Assembly (NCBI GenBank): GCA_032595675.1
Contig: JAVQMD010000002.1
Location: 744,001 to 808,000, forward strand
Length of the DNA: 64,000 bases
Direction of reading: 5' to 3'
From: Candidatus Electrothrix rattekaaiensis
GTDB taxonomy: Bacteria; Desulfobacterota; Desulfobulbia; Desulfobulbales; Desulfobulbaceae
Shown here: positions 43,264 through 52,756 of the stretch, piece after piece
Layout: the number at the start of each line of letters is the position of its first letter
How positions within the stretch are numbered: position 1 is the stretch's first letter
Position numbers and translations under genes: made by a program
Notes under the pieces: generated by a model
What the model saw: only the letters and a program-made list of their open reading frames with translations
Told to the model about the DNA's origin: nothing
Database searches by the model: none

Positions 43264-43401
43264 CGGTGCCGTGAACGTGCAATGATTGCTGCGAAACGCA
43301 GTGTGTCTCTCCTGTCAGCTGGTTAATGAAATATCAAATTAGAATCATTGAAAGATCTCAGCTTTTTGGGGCGCGAATATTGAGAAGGTTTTATCGGGGC
43401 C

Positions 43402-43827
43402 ATGCTAAAGACAATACAGGAAGAAAAACGGCGTTATACCAGGATTATTTTTAATGAACGTAATAGAGTGCAGGCTGCTGTTGCGTTACCGGGTGAACAA
43501 AACCCTGATCAACAGATGCCTGCTTCTGTCCTGAATATGAGTGAAGGAGGTATGCAGGTTTCCATTGAGCGAAAAAAGTTTCAGCCAATGCAGCAGGGTG
43601 ATACGGTTTTCCTGGCCCGTATCATGGGTGTGCAGGATCTCGATGCCTTGAGGGATATTCCGATGCGGCTTATCTGGATTATGGATAATGAGTATCTGGA
43701 ACATGTCTTGTTGGGGATGTCTTTTTCTGCTCTATCCGAGAGACAGCGCGGGGTCCTGCGATTCTTTGTTGCAAATCGTCTTTCCTCGGTTGTGGAGAGG
43801 GGAGAGGGAAGTGCGATCAGCTCCTGA
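43402..43827 (+). CDS. Single-domain PilZ protein (c-di-GMP receptor)
   Basis: A 141-residue protein made almost entirely of a PilZ domain. Both ligand motifs are present: RRYTR at residues 10-14 (RxxxR) and NMSEGG at 45-50 (NxSxxG). Later strands (VFLARIMG, MRLIWIMDNEYLEHVLLGM) complete the beta barrel. There is no effector domain, so it must act by binding a partner. The next gene begins 140 bp downstream on the same strand. It may serve the same c-di-GMP circuit as the WecG-PilZ protein and the EAL protein in this window. Confidence 0.85.
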   Translation: MLKTIQEEKRRYTRIIFNERNRVQAAVALPGEQNPDQQMPASVLNMSEGGMQVSIERKKFQPMQQGDTVFLARIMGVQDLDALRDIPMRLIWIMDNEYLEHVLLGMSFSALSERQRGVLRFFVANRLSSVVERGEGSAISS

Positions 43828-43967
43828 TTTCTCATTTTTTTTATCCGCACGTCTTTTTTCTTTTTCTCGGCCTGCCCCGCCGGATGACATAAGTTCGGTA
43901 TAGAGGGGAGCGGTTTACCTTATCTGGAGGAGACCCGCCCTTATTTCCTGCCTCCCATTGTCTTTTT

Positions 43968-46652
43968 TTGAATACTGCCGAGAGTGTTTGGGTGAAATAT
44001 TATGTCAAGTCATGCCAAGGTGTTGTCGTGAAAAAGCTGCTCAGTCTGGCCTTTGTACTCATGCTTCGTGTTCGTTATCGTATCACGGTAACGGGGCTTA
44101 AAGAGCTCAAAAGCCGTACACAAGATAAACGTCCTGTTCTCTTCCTGCCGAATCATCAGGCCTTGATCGATCCGGTCATTGTCATGAGCCTGCTCTATAA
44201 GACGTTTGCCCCAAGACCTCTGGTGGACGAAAAGCAATCCGACCATCCTCTGGCGAAATATTTTATGGATATGGTGAACGCCATCTTTATCCCGGATCTG
44301 AATGTCAGCAGTCGGGATGCCAAGGAACAGGTTTTTGCCGGGATTGAAGAGATTGCGGTAAGCCTGAAGCGCGGGGAAAACGTGCTCATGTATCCGGCAG
44401 GCCACATATCGCGTGGTCACCTGGAAGTTATCGGTGCCAATAGCGGGACAGTCTCTGTTGTTCACGGGGTGCCGGAAGCCAGGGTCGTCCTCTTGCGCAT
44501 TCGGGGGTTATGGGGAAGTCGGTTCAGCAGGGCCCGTGGTCTTCCTTCGTTGTTGGGGGATATATGGAAACTGCTTTTCAGAGTGCTGGCCAACGGTCTC
44601 CTGTTTATGCCGAGGAGACCGGTGCATATTGAGATTGTTGAGCCGGATGATTTCCCGGCAGGCGGGAACAGGAAGGCAATAAACCGCTATCTTGAAGATT
44701 TTTATAATACTGATCCAGACAGAAATACGGAAATACCCTCATACTGGTGGCAGGGATATCAGTCGATCTATCATGACGAGGTGCAGCCGGAATTTGTTCA
44801 GCAGGAGACGGACAGCATGCCGGAGAGTATCCGATCCCTTGTGCTCGCACGATTAACCGAGCTTTCCGGTGTGGAAAAGGTGCAGGAGGACGATAAGCTG
44901 GCCGCAGATCTCGGTATGGACAGTTTAGTCTTGGCTGAGTTCGGTTCTTGGATGCATCAGGAATTCGGCGTGGCTCCTGAAAATCTGGAAGTGCTGCAAA
45001 CAGTTTCGGACTGTATCCTTGCTGCCAGCGGGATTATGCCGGTGTTATCCGCTGTGCCGCTCAAGCCTGTTTCCTCCAAATGGTTTGCCCGGGTTGAAGA
45101 GCGGGAACTGCGCTTTCCCCAAGGAAAGACCATTGCCGACCTCTTTTTATATCAGGCGCGACAGAACCCGGATCAGGTTATTTTATCCGACCAAATCAGC
45201 GGTGATAAAACCTGGCGACAGTTGATTATAGGCGTGTATGCGCTGTTACCGGAAATTAAGCATCTCCCCGAAAAAAGGGTCGGTATCATGATGCCAGCCT
45301 CTGTCAGTGCCGTTGTCAGCTGGCTGGTTGTGATGTTCAGTGGCAAAGAACCGGTGCTGGTCAACTGGACCAGCGGAACGGCCAATATGCGCTACTCTTT
45401 GCAGAGTGTTGGGGTGCGTCAAGTGATCACGGCCAAGGCTTTAACAGGTCAACTGGAGCAACGGGGAACTGAACTGGATAAGGTCGGTGTGACTTGGTTG
45501 TATCTGGAAGATCTGGCTACCCGGATAAATGCCGGGCGGAAAATTACGGCACTGCTGAAAAGTTGGCTGCCCTGGAGGGCATTGCATCAGGCGGATATTG
45601 CTGAAAACGCAGCTATTCTTTTTACCTCCGGCTCAGAGGCTCGACCGAAATCCGTCCCCCTGACTCATGCTAATTTTTTAGCTAATGCCCTTGATTTTGC
45701 ACAAATATTATCTTTATCCTCCAACGATCGCCTGTTGGGTATTCTTCCAGTATTTCACTCTCTCGGCTTGGCTGGTACTGTTATTCTCCCCCTCTGTACT
45801 GGTCTGCGCACCGTATATTGGCCTAATCCAACCGAGGGTACACAGCTTGCCCGCATGATAGGGGCCTATGGTGCAACCACCTTGATCACTACCCCCACTT
45901 TTCTCCACGGAATTCTTCGAGCTGGGAAGCCCGATCTGCTTCATTCGCTGCGTTTAGTTTTTTCCGGGGCTGAGAAATGTCCTGATCATGTTTTCTCCGC
46001 TTTACAGGAAAAATGTCCGCAGACGGTGCTTTGCGAGGGCTATGGCGTGACCGAATGTTCACCTGTGATCACGGTCAATGCCCCTGATGCCCCGCAACTG
46101 GGAACTGTCGGGAGAGTACTAGCTTCAATGGAGTATGTCCTGTTAGATCCAGAGACTGATGAACCTGTTCCTGCCGGAAAAAACGGTCGCCTGCTGGTGC
46201 GTGGCCCCAATGTTTTTTCCGGTTATTTGGGTGATGCACCGTCACCTTTTGTCGATTTTAACGGAAAATCCTGGTATGATACCGGAGATCTGATGTTTGA
46301 GCGGGACGGGGTGCTTATTTTTGCAGGACGCCTGAAGCGGTTTGTTAAAATGGGCGGCGAGATGATCTCTCTGCCCGCGATTGAGCAGGTTCTGGAGGCC
46401 CATTATCCGACCGGAGAAGGGCCGGTTCTGGCTGTAGCTGCCATGGCTGCTATAGCTGATGAGCATCATCCAGAACTGGTTTTGCTCACTGTTTTGGAAA
46501 CGGACAGGCGGGAGGCGAATCAGGCGATTCGGGACGCAGGTCTTTCGCCCCTGCATAATATTCGATTCGTCCGTAAAGTTGAGGAAATACCTCTCCTTGG
46601 AACCGGTAAAACTGATTATACGAGTATCAGTAAAATAGTGAACGAACAGTGA
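43968..46652 (+). CDS. PlsC-type acyltransferase / acyl carrier / acyl-AMP ligase fusion
   Basis: An 894-residue three-domain protein. Residues about 30-260 are a PlsC/Aas acyltransferase with NHQALIDP (HxxxxD motif) and MYPAGHISRG. Residues about 280-355 are an acyl carrier domain with the phosphopantetheine serine in DLGMDSLVLAEF. Residues about 385-890 are an AMP-forming acyl ligase: P-loop FTSGSEARPKSVPLTH, then EGYGVTECSP, YDTGDLMF and the C-terminal GTGKTDY lysine. It resembles Aas with an internal carrier. It probably activates a fatty acid, loads it on its own carrier and transfers it to a lysophospholipid. The TTG start is weakly supported; GTG at 44028, with AAGG upstream, may be the real one. 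Confidence 0.86.
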   Translation: MNTAESVWVKYYVKSCQGVVVKKLLSLAFVLMLRVRYRITVTGLKELKSRTQDKRPVLFLPNHQALIDPVIVMSLLYKTFAPRPLVDEKQSDHPLAKYFMDMVNAIFIPDLNVSSRDAKEQVFAGIEEIAVSLKRGENVLMYPAGHISRGHLEVIGANSGTVSVVHGVPEARVVLLRIRGLWGSRFSRARGLPSLLGDIWKLLFRVLANGLLFMPRRPVHIEIVEPDDFPAGGNRKAINRYLEDFYNTDPDRNTEIPSYWWQGYQSIYHDEVQPEFVQQETDSMPESIRSLVLARLTELSGVEKVQEDDKLAADLGMDSLVLAEFGSWMHQEFGVAPENLEVLQTVSDCILAASGIMPVLSAVPLKPVSSKWFARVEERELRFPQGKTIADLFLYQARQNPDQVILSDQISGDKTWRQLIIGVYALLPEIKHLPEKRVGIMMPASVSAVVSWLVVMFSGKEPVLVNWTSGTANMRYSLQSVGVRQVITAKALTGQLEQRGTELDKVGVTWLYLEDLATRINAGRKITALLKSWLPWRALHQADIAENAAILFTSGSEARPKSVPLTHANFLANALDFAQILSLSSNDRLLGILPVFHSLGLAGTVILPLCTGLRTVYWPNPTEGTQLARMIGAYGATTLITTPTFLHGILRAGKPDLLHSLRLVFSGAEKCPDHVFSALQEKCPQTVLCEGYGVTECSPVITVNAPDAPQLGTVGRVLASMEYVLLDPETDEPVPAGKNGRLLVRGPNVFSGYLGDAPSPFVDFNGKSWYDTGDLMFERDGVLIFAGRLKRFVKMGGEMISLPAIEQVLEAHYPTGEGPVLAVAAMAAIADEHHPELVLLTVLETDRREANQAIRDAGLSPLHNIRFVRKVEEIPLLGTGKTDYTSISKIVNEQ

Positions 46653-46755
46653 GGTTATTTTTCGTTTTTTTTTATCTTTGATACGTTGAGATTTGTAGAG
46701 TTTTTGATGCCCGATAGATTGCTTATATCTTTCGCTTCTTGGGGTGTGGAAAGGC

Positions 46756-46785
46756 TTGACAGTGTTTCTATAAATACGGTATATC
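46756..46785 (+). promoter_or_regulatory. Sigma-70-like promoter
   Basis: A perfect -35 hexamer TTGACA (46756-46761) is followed after 17 or 18 bases by GTATAT or TATATC (46779-46785). The start site would fall about 100 bp before the ATG of the small gene at 46898, leaving a long untranslated leader. Confidence 0.6.
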
Positions 46786-46897
46786 TTTAATGCTTTTTAA
46801 AGAAAAATAGGCATAAGGCTTGGCTGGAAATATCATTCTTTCATGTGAAGAGAAGGTGTTGGAAGCTTTTAGAAATAAAAAATAAAATGGAGTAATA

Positions 46898-47311
46898 ATG
46901 ACGAGCTGGAGCTACGAGGCATTTGAATCAACGAGTTCAGGAAGAAATGGGGTTACAGAAATGGAGCTTCGAGTAACAGAAAAATTGGAAAAATTAGGGC
47001 CACGGGCTGAATATGCAAAGGTTGTTATGACAAATATTGTGGAAGGCCCGGCTCGGGCGGTTGTCTACGCTCCAGACAAGCCCCTTTCCTTATCTGTGAG
47101 CAATAAAATTGGGAAATGGACCAAGGGTGATGTGAATACCATTGCTAATGAACGAGATACGGAGAGATATAAAGAGGAGATGTATCAGGAGATTAATGTG
47201 CTGCTTAACTCGTTGACAGATATGCAGGCAACGCGGAGCAAAATTTCCGCCACTGCCTATAAAAATGGATATTCCACCATCAGTATCTGGTACCCAGCTG
47301 AAATTTCTTGA
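46898..47311 (+). CDS. Protein of unknown function (137 aa)
   Basis: I do not recognise a family. The start is well supported by GGAG seven bases before the ATG, and a near-consensus promoter lies upstream. The sequence begins with a Ser/Glu-rich stretch, continues with a mixed alpha/beta pattern (LGPRAEYAKVVMTNIVEGP) and a charged helix near residues 85-110, and ends in a short beta-like segment (YSTISIWYPAEIS). There is no signal peptide or membrane span. It stands alone between the lipid-enzyme fusion and the EAL sensor. Confidence 0.7.
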   Translation: MTSWSYEAFESTSSGRNGVTEMELRVTEKLEKLGPRAEYAKVVMTNIVEGPARAVVYAPDKPLSLSVSNKIGKWTKGDVNTIANERDTERYKEEMYQEINVLLNSLTDMQATRSKISATAYKNGYSTISIWYPAEIS

Positions 47312-47464
47312 GGTATTGTTCATTGCCTGAGATTAGGGTAACCGTATGATTTTTTGATTTATTTATGGGCAAGTCGTGCTTTTGCCCTGTGCTTGTTGCT
47401 GCTGCTGAGTCGGAATCTTGTCATTGCCAAGAAAAAAGGTGTTCAGTTGTAATTTTTTTGAATA

Positions 47465-49891
47465 ATGAGATCCCGACGAAGAATACAGGAAGAAAACAAA
47501 TACGCTCTGCAAACTGAAATGATGAAGTTGATAAAAGAAAATAGTCTGTTTGTATGTATTGTTACATTTTTCTGTATTTTTATCACGTTAAAGGTGGTTG
47601 ACGAATACAGGAATCTTTCGCAGCTGGAAACGAAGATTTATTATGAAGATTCTAAAGTCCTGAAAAATTTTATTGAAGCATATAGTTCTGTTTATCAGCG
47701 GGCTTTTGTTGAAAAGCATATTTCACTGGATGAAGGCAATATGTATCTTCTTCCGGTCATGGCCATCCCTAAAATTGCAAAAGGATTTGCCAAAGTAACA
47801 GAAGGCAGGATTACTGTTAACGCTGTGACTGATAGACCGAGGAATTTGAATAACAAGGCTGGTGCTGTTGAGGAGAAAGCCATACAGTTTTTTAGAGCCA
47901 ACCCTACGGAACAGGAATATTTTCAAGAGGTGGTATCGGACAAAGAACAGTTCTACTTTTATGCGTCTCCGTTTTACATTCAAAAAATGTGTTTGCAATG
48001 TCATGGTACCAAAGAAGAGGTACTTCCCGATGTCGCAGAAAGATATTCGGACGGCTTTGGTTATCAGGAGGGGGAGTTACGCGGTATCATCAGTATAAAG
48101 ATGAAAAAAAATAATATCAGAAATGCGCTGATTAATTTTTTTCTCGTGAAGACGACTCTTGTTACTCTTGCGGGAAGTATTCTTTTTCTGACGGTTATTT
48201 TTTTTCTGATACGAAAACTTAAGAGACAGGATACTCAATATACACATGATTTAGAACGAACCGTGCTGAATCAGACAAGTGAGTTGCAGGAGCAGGTTAA
48301 TCTGTTGCGTGAATATTCGAAAGTACTTGATGCAAGCCTTATCGTCTCTAAAGGAGATCTTGCAGGGAATATTACCTATGTTAATGATAAGATGTGCCAA
48401 ATTTTCGGTTATAGACCGAATGAGCTTATAGGAAGGCCGCATTCGTTCCTGCAGTATTCTGATATGGATGACCATGTCTTTCTTGATTTATGGAAAAACA
48501 TCCAGGCAAAAAAAATCTGGCAGGGCTTGTTGAAGAATCGGAAGAAAGACGGAAGTCATTGCTGGGCTCAAACAACCGTTTGCCCGATTTTGGATAATAC
48601 CGGAGAAATTGTTGAATATATTTCGGCCAGAGCAGACGTAACAGAACTTGTTGAAAATCGACAGGAGATGCAAGCACTGCTGACAACAGACAATCTGACT
48701 GGACTGCCCAATCGTTATCAAATGTTGATGGATCTCAGTGAGCAGGAGCTGATGACAGTTATTCTTTTTGATATCCATGCATTTGCCGACATTAATGATT
48801 ATTTCGGGATAGAAACCGGGGATAGTATTCTTGTTGAGTTTGTTCGACGTCTACAGCAGGAGTGCGAAGGCAAACCATGCAAACTGTATAAATTGCCGGG
48901 GGATCAGAGTGCCCTGCTGGTGAAGGAAAAGTGGCCCTTGCCTGAAGTTGAAGCGACCGTGGAGCAGCTCACAGATTGTATTACACGGAGGCCTTTTTAT
49001 GTAAATGATAGTGAGATAGCTGTCCATGTGACCTGCGGTGTTGCCTGGAATGTGGACAATAATGGTCTTCTTGAGGCTGATATCGCCTTGAAGCAAGCCA
49101 AGAAGAATCGGCAGGAGTATGTTGTCAACAAAGAGAGCGGCAGCATCATGCTGGAGTTGGAGAAAAACCACTCTATCGCTGTTGATATTAAAAATGCCCT
49201 ACGCGAAGGAAGGGTTGTCACCTTTTTTCAACCCATTATCCGGGCGGAAACAGGGGAAATTGATAAATATGAATGCTTGGTTCGGATTATTGATGAAGAC
49301 GGAACTGTCATTCCCCCTTGTCGATTCCTTGAAGCAGCGAAGAAAGCGAGAATATATACCAAGATAACGATAGCTGTCATTGATCGGGCTTGCGCCGCTT
49401 TTGCAGATTCCACGATGGAGTTTTCAGTGAATTTATCCACCCAGGATATTCTTGATCTATCTGTTGTCAAGCACTTGAAGAGGAAGTTGAAGGAATCGTC
49501 AATAGGCGAAAGAGCTATTCTTGAGATTGTTGAAACAGAAGGTTTTGAGAATTACGACGAGGTGGCCGAGTTTATCAAAGAGATGAAGGAGATGGGCTGT
49601 AAGATAGCTATTGATGATTTCGGTAGCGGGCATTCTAATTATGAGCGCCTTTTGAAGCTTCAGGTGGATTATTTGAAGATAGACGGGTCTATTTTAAAGA
49701 AGTTGACCTCAGATGAAATTTCTCAAACTATCGTAGAAACCATCGTCGCGGTAGCGAAAAAACTTGGGATCGAAACCGTTGCGGAATTTGTCTACGATAA
49801 GGAAACTGCCGAGTTGGCCACCTCGTTGGGAGTGGATTTTCTTCAAGGCTATTATTTTTCAGAGCCATTACAGGAACTCAAGAAGGGATAA
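47465..49891 (+). CDS. Haem-c (Tll0287-like) sensor with PAS, degenerate GGDEF and EAL domains
   Basis: An 808-residue inner-membrane sensor. A membrane span lies near residues 27-45. A periplasmic Tll0287-like domain follows (about 60-215), with one haem-c site CLQCH (near residue 176). A second span is near 220-240, then a PAS domain (about 285-395) and a GGDEF domain in which the signature is LPGDQSALL, so cyclase activity is unlikely. The EAL domain (about 580-805) has ECLVRI in place of EAL but keeps the metal-binding Glu, IDDFGSGHSN, DYLKIDGS and ETVAEF, so phosphodiesterase activity is plausible. A redox, gas or haem-ligand signal in the periplasm would lower c-di-GMP. The polarity is inferred. 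Confidence 0.88.
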   Translation: MRSRRRIQEENKYALQTEMMKLIKENSLFVCIVTFFCIFITLKVVDEYRNLSQLETKIYYEDSKVLKNFIEAYSSVYQRAFVEKHISLDEGNMYLLPVMAIPKIAKGFAKVTEGRITVNAVTDRPRNLNNKAGAVEEKAIQFFRANPTEQEYFQEVVSDKEQFYFYASPFYIQKMCLQCHGTKEEVLPDVAERYSDGFGYQEGELRGIISIKMKKNNIRNALINFFLVKTTLVTLAGSILFLTVIFFLIRKLKRQDTQYTHDLERTVLNQTSELQEQVNLLREYSKVLDASLIVSKGDLAGNITYVNDKMCQIFGYRPNELIGRPHSFLQYSDMDDHVFLDLWKNIQAKKIWQGLLKNRKKDGSHCWAQTTVCPILDNTGEIVEYISARADVTELVENRQEMQALLTTDNLTGLPNRYQMLMDLSEQELMTVILFDIHAFADINDYFGIETGDSILVEFVRRLQQECEGKPCKLYKLPGDQSALLVKEKWPLPEVEATVEQLTDCITRRPFYVNDSEIAVHVTCGVAWNVDNNGLLEADIALKQAKKNRQEYVVNKESGSIMLELEKNHSIAVDIKNALREGRVVTFFQPIIRAETGEIDKYECLVRIIDEDGTVIPPCRFLEAAKKARIYTKITIAVIDRACAAFADSTMEFSVNLSTQDILDLSVVKHLKRKLKESSIGERAILEIVETEGFENYDEVAEFIKEMKEMGCKIAIDDFGSGHSNYERLLKLQVDYLKIDGSILKKLTSDEISQTIVETIVAVAKKLGIETVAEFVYDKETAELATSLGVDFLQGYYFSEPLQELKKG

Positions 49892-50045
49892 AGGCTGAGT
49901 AGGATCTGAAGAGAAGGGGGGCACGGGCAACTTCCTTGAAAAGCTTGACTTACTTGTTCTGTCGTGTTTTTCTTTGAGTAGAGGACGTGGTGAACACGTC
50001 AGGGGCTAACGAATAGTTTTTGTAAAATTATATATTTGGTTTGAT

Positions 50046-50831
50046 ATGGTGCGCTATAAAACTCTGAGTTGTGTTTGTGTTTTTCTGTGGCTTTTCTCTG
50101 TCCAACATGCCTACTCCATTGGGGTAGATCCAAAGAGCAAGAGATCGTTACGGAAAACGTTGAAAAATTATTCTGCATCAAAAAAGAGCAGTTTAAAAAA
50201 CAACAGCTCTTCAAGCTCAGGGAAAAAGGGAACATCACGTACTGGTAAAAGTGGTTCCGTTTCAGCAAGTGGTGGGGGAAAAGAAAGGGATAAAATTTTG
50301 TACACCTTGCCAAAGCCCAAGGCGTTTCAGTCTGCAACAATGGTCGATATCGAAGATGGCGATACTATACGTGTTATTTTGGATGACTCGCAGTTTACAG
50401 TGAGTCTCTATGGAATTGACAGTCCAGAACGAACGCAACCTCACGGCGTGAAAGCTGTCCAAGCTCTTACGAGATTGCTCAACAGAAAGAAAATTAGCCT
50501 ACAGATCTATGATAAAGACGGGGGAACTCGTCGATGTTTGGCCGTTGTTTCTGTCGGAGAAAAAAATATCAACGAATTGCTCGTTAAGGGCGGTCATGCT
50601 TGGGTGCAGAAACAGTATTGCTATGAGTCCTTTTGCTCTGACTGGATCTCCTTTCAAGCTCAAGCGAAAGCGGCGAAAAAGGGGTTATGGTCGTATCCTG
50701 AACCGATAGCACCTTGGCTGTGGCGGGCAATGCCCGAGGAAAGGAGGCAGGTTCTTCAACGCGGGTATAGTCCTGTTGATAATGGGTTGCGTTCCAGGTA
50801 TGGTAAGGACACAACTATCATTGGACGTTAA
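50046..50831 (+). CDS. Secreted thermonuclease-like (SNase) protein
   Basis: A 261-residue protein with a signal peptide (LSCVCVFLWLFSVQHAYS), a Ser/Lys-rich linker to about residue 85 and a staphylococcal-nuclease-like domain to about 225. VDIEDGDTIRVIL and LYGIDSPERTQ give the conserved acids and the DSPE motif. At the position of nuclease Arg35 (five residues before that Asp) there is a Ser, whereas the second catalytic Arg region is retained (GTRRCLAVV). Activity may thus be reduced or altered. The C-terminus (WLWRAMPEERRQ) is extra. The gene is isolated and convergent with the FG-GAP gene. Confidence 0.84.
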   Translation: MVRYKTLSCVCVFLWLFSVQHAYSIGVDPKSKRSLRKTLKNYSASKKSSLKNNSSSSSGKKGTSRTGKSGSVSASGGGKERDKILYTLPKPKAFQSATMVDIEDGDTIRVILDDSQFTVSLYGIDSPERTQPHGVKAVQALTRLLNRKKISLQIYDKDGGTRRCLAVVSVGEKNINELLVKGGHAWVQKQYCYESFCSDWISFQAQAKAAKKGLWSYPEPIAPWLWRAMPEERRQVLQRGYSPVDNGLRSRYGKDTTIIGR

Positions 50832-51001
50832 GGAATGAGTCTTGAATAACTGTTGCTTTTTTGGGTAGCAATAGCAATGCCCGTTATAGCGTGCGTCTCG
50901 GGGAGACAAAGGGAAAAAGCACATTCTCCTAGGCATATAGGCGTTGCGCTGTCTCCCCCGTTCTCTCCCTTGCTTGCGAGAGTGCTTCAGGATCTCCGTT
51001 T

Positions 51002-52756
51002 TTACGGGGCACCGGGACTCTCTTGGCCCCCAATGGTATAGGTGTAGGTGTGGACAAGAGAATCTTTTGTGCTCCACAAGGACATCAGGTTATTGGTATG
51101 TTCCTGTTCAAGAGAAATAAGGCGGAAGCTGCTAGGATGGTCTGTATCTCGGAGTAGTTGAAAATCAACTGTATAACCGGAAATTTTCGGCGTTTCCCAG
51201 ATGGTTTTCATTATGCCTTGGGTCCAGCTCAAAGCACTGATCGAAGAGCCTTCAAAAGACCTTAGTCGTTTAAAAAAAATGCTGTCAGCCAGTCGGTTAC
51301 GCCCGAGAATAATTTCCGGTGTTCCGTCTCCATTCAGATCCTGAGCAATGATTCGAGTATGTAGGTAGATGGGGTTCGGGTTATTGGACAGATTGCGGTC
51401 ACCGTCGATAGTACTTGCCAGCGTTCCAAGAATCTCCCTGCTTGCCCCGTAATCTTTTTCGCTTTTCCATAATATTCTTCCGTTGTTGTCGATAACCTTC
51501 AGCCTATTTCCGCGAGTGATTCCGACAAACTCCAAGGCCCCGTCTAGGTTCAGATCCACAGTGATAAAGTCATAGATATTAAATCCTGGAGGAAAAGTAA
51601 GTCGTTTTATTTTCCTCAATGAGCCGTTAGACTCTCTCCATAAGCTGTAAAAAACGTTGTTCCCTGTTTCCTGAAGAGCATTTTCCTGGCCAAGAAGAAG
51701 GGGACGGCCCTTAACATCCACACTGGGGCGGAGGTAATACGGAGCATTTTGATAAAGAACGTGGAAAGTCCTACCATCCCATTCCAAGATCTGTGATGCG
51801 GGGTTGGTGCCGTTACTGGCCCCTATATAGATCTCCTGTAATCCGTTGTTGTCAAGATCTGCGAGATACACTGTATGGAGGCCGAGATGGCTGGCAATAG
51901 GCTGAGAAGCAATGCGCTGAAAAGAAGCATTCATACCTTTATGATAGAGAGCTAAATGAGCTCTTTCCAGAATAACGAATTCTTTTTTCCCATCATTGTT
52001 GAGATCACCCGCAGCCATAGCTAGGGGGGTTGAGGAGGGTAATATGCCCTTTGTTGAAGACTGAATACTCTGAATACCGAAGTCGGTATTTTTTATTTCC
52101 GACTCTGTCGTGACTTCGGCACTATACCCTTTTTCTTTAAAAAAACGTTCTGGATGTGCGGTGTGGAATCCTTCAAGCCCGCCATTTTCAGCAGCGATCT
52201 GAGTTTCTTTCGGACGGGGTATAGAAAATATTTTTTCTGTAATATCGAGAGAGAGTTCGTCTAGAGCGGATAATGCACGGTCAAGTTGATTGAATGTCTG
52301 CGATAATGCAATTTGAGATGTTGGACGATGACCAAACACGTGTATTGTTATTTCATAGCCCTCTGTTTTTTCTTTGAGAGTACCTGCCAAAAGGTAGGTA
52401 TTGTCCATCTCCTCTATAATTTTTTGTACGGCAACGTTGTCTTGTTGGCGTAACAGCTCTGTCATTCTATCTGTTTCAGTAGTGTGCGGTGCCAGGATAT
52501 GTCCGGTTCTTTTTGTGACGCGGGTCGCCAAAATATTAGCAAGCCCGGTTTGAAGATGAGGATGTGGCGTTCTCGTTTGAACTTCAAAAGGAGGAATGAT
52601 GATTTGTTGTTCGGGAACTCGGGCGGTCATTGGAATATCTGCGGTCTTTGCTGGGCCCGGCATTGTGAACAAAAGGGCTATAAGAATGAGGCAAAAATAG
52701 AAAAATGACGGAGTCCGCAGGCTGACAGCAACGTGATGGCAGTGATATGAGTTCAT
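51002..52756 (-). CDS. FG-GAP repeat protein with TolB/FlgO-like N-terminal domain
   Basis: A 584-residue protein with an N-terminal signal or anchor (FYFCLILIALLFTMPGP). Residues about 45-185 look like the FlgO/TolB-N fold: IIIPPFEVQ, GLANILATRVTKRTG, YLLAGTLKEKTEGYEITI. Then come at least four FG-GAP/VCBS-type calcium-loop repeats: GDLNNDGKKEFVI, ADLDNNGLQEIYIG, VDLNLDGALEFVGI and QDLNGDGTPEIILG, consistent with a beta propeller. It is probably periplasmic or surface exposed. The ligand is unknown. The ORF begins next to a 350-bp spacer with no near neighbour on its strand. Confidence 0.8.
   Translation of the reverse strand: MNSYHCHHVAVSLRTPSFFYFCLILIALLFTMPGPAKTADIPMTARVPEQQIIIPPFEVQTRTPHPHLQTGLANILATRVTKRTGHILAPHTTETDRMTELLRQQDNVAVQKIIEEMDNTYLLAGTLKEKTEGYEITIHVFGHRPTSQIALSQTFNQLDRALSALDELSLDITEKIFSIPRPKETQIAAENGGLEGFHTAHPERFFKEKGYSAEVTTESEIKNTDFGIQSIQSSTKGILPSSTPLAMAAGDLNNDGKKEFVILERAHLALYHKGMNASFQRIASQPIASHLGLHTVYLADLDNNGLQEIYIGASNGTNPASQILEWDGRTFHVLYQNAPYYLRPSVDVKGRPLLLGQENALQETGNNVFYSLWRESNGSLRKIKRLTFPPGFNIYDFITVDLNLDGALEFVGITRGNRLKVIDNNGRILWKSEKDYGASREILGTLASTIDGDRNLSNNPNPIYLHTRIIAQDLNGDGTPEIILGRNRLADSIFFKRLRSFEGSSISALSWTQGIMKTIWETPKISGYTVDFQLLRDTDHPSSFRLISLEQEHTNNLMSLWSTKDSLVHTYTYTIGGQESPGAP

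Noticed and set aside
43264-43401. Possible c-di-GMP riboswitch upstream of the PilZ gene
   Set aside because: None of the conserved GEMM motif elements could be found here or before the EAL gene.
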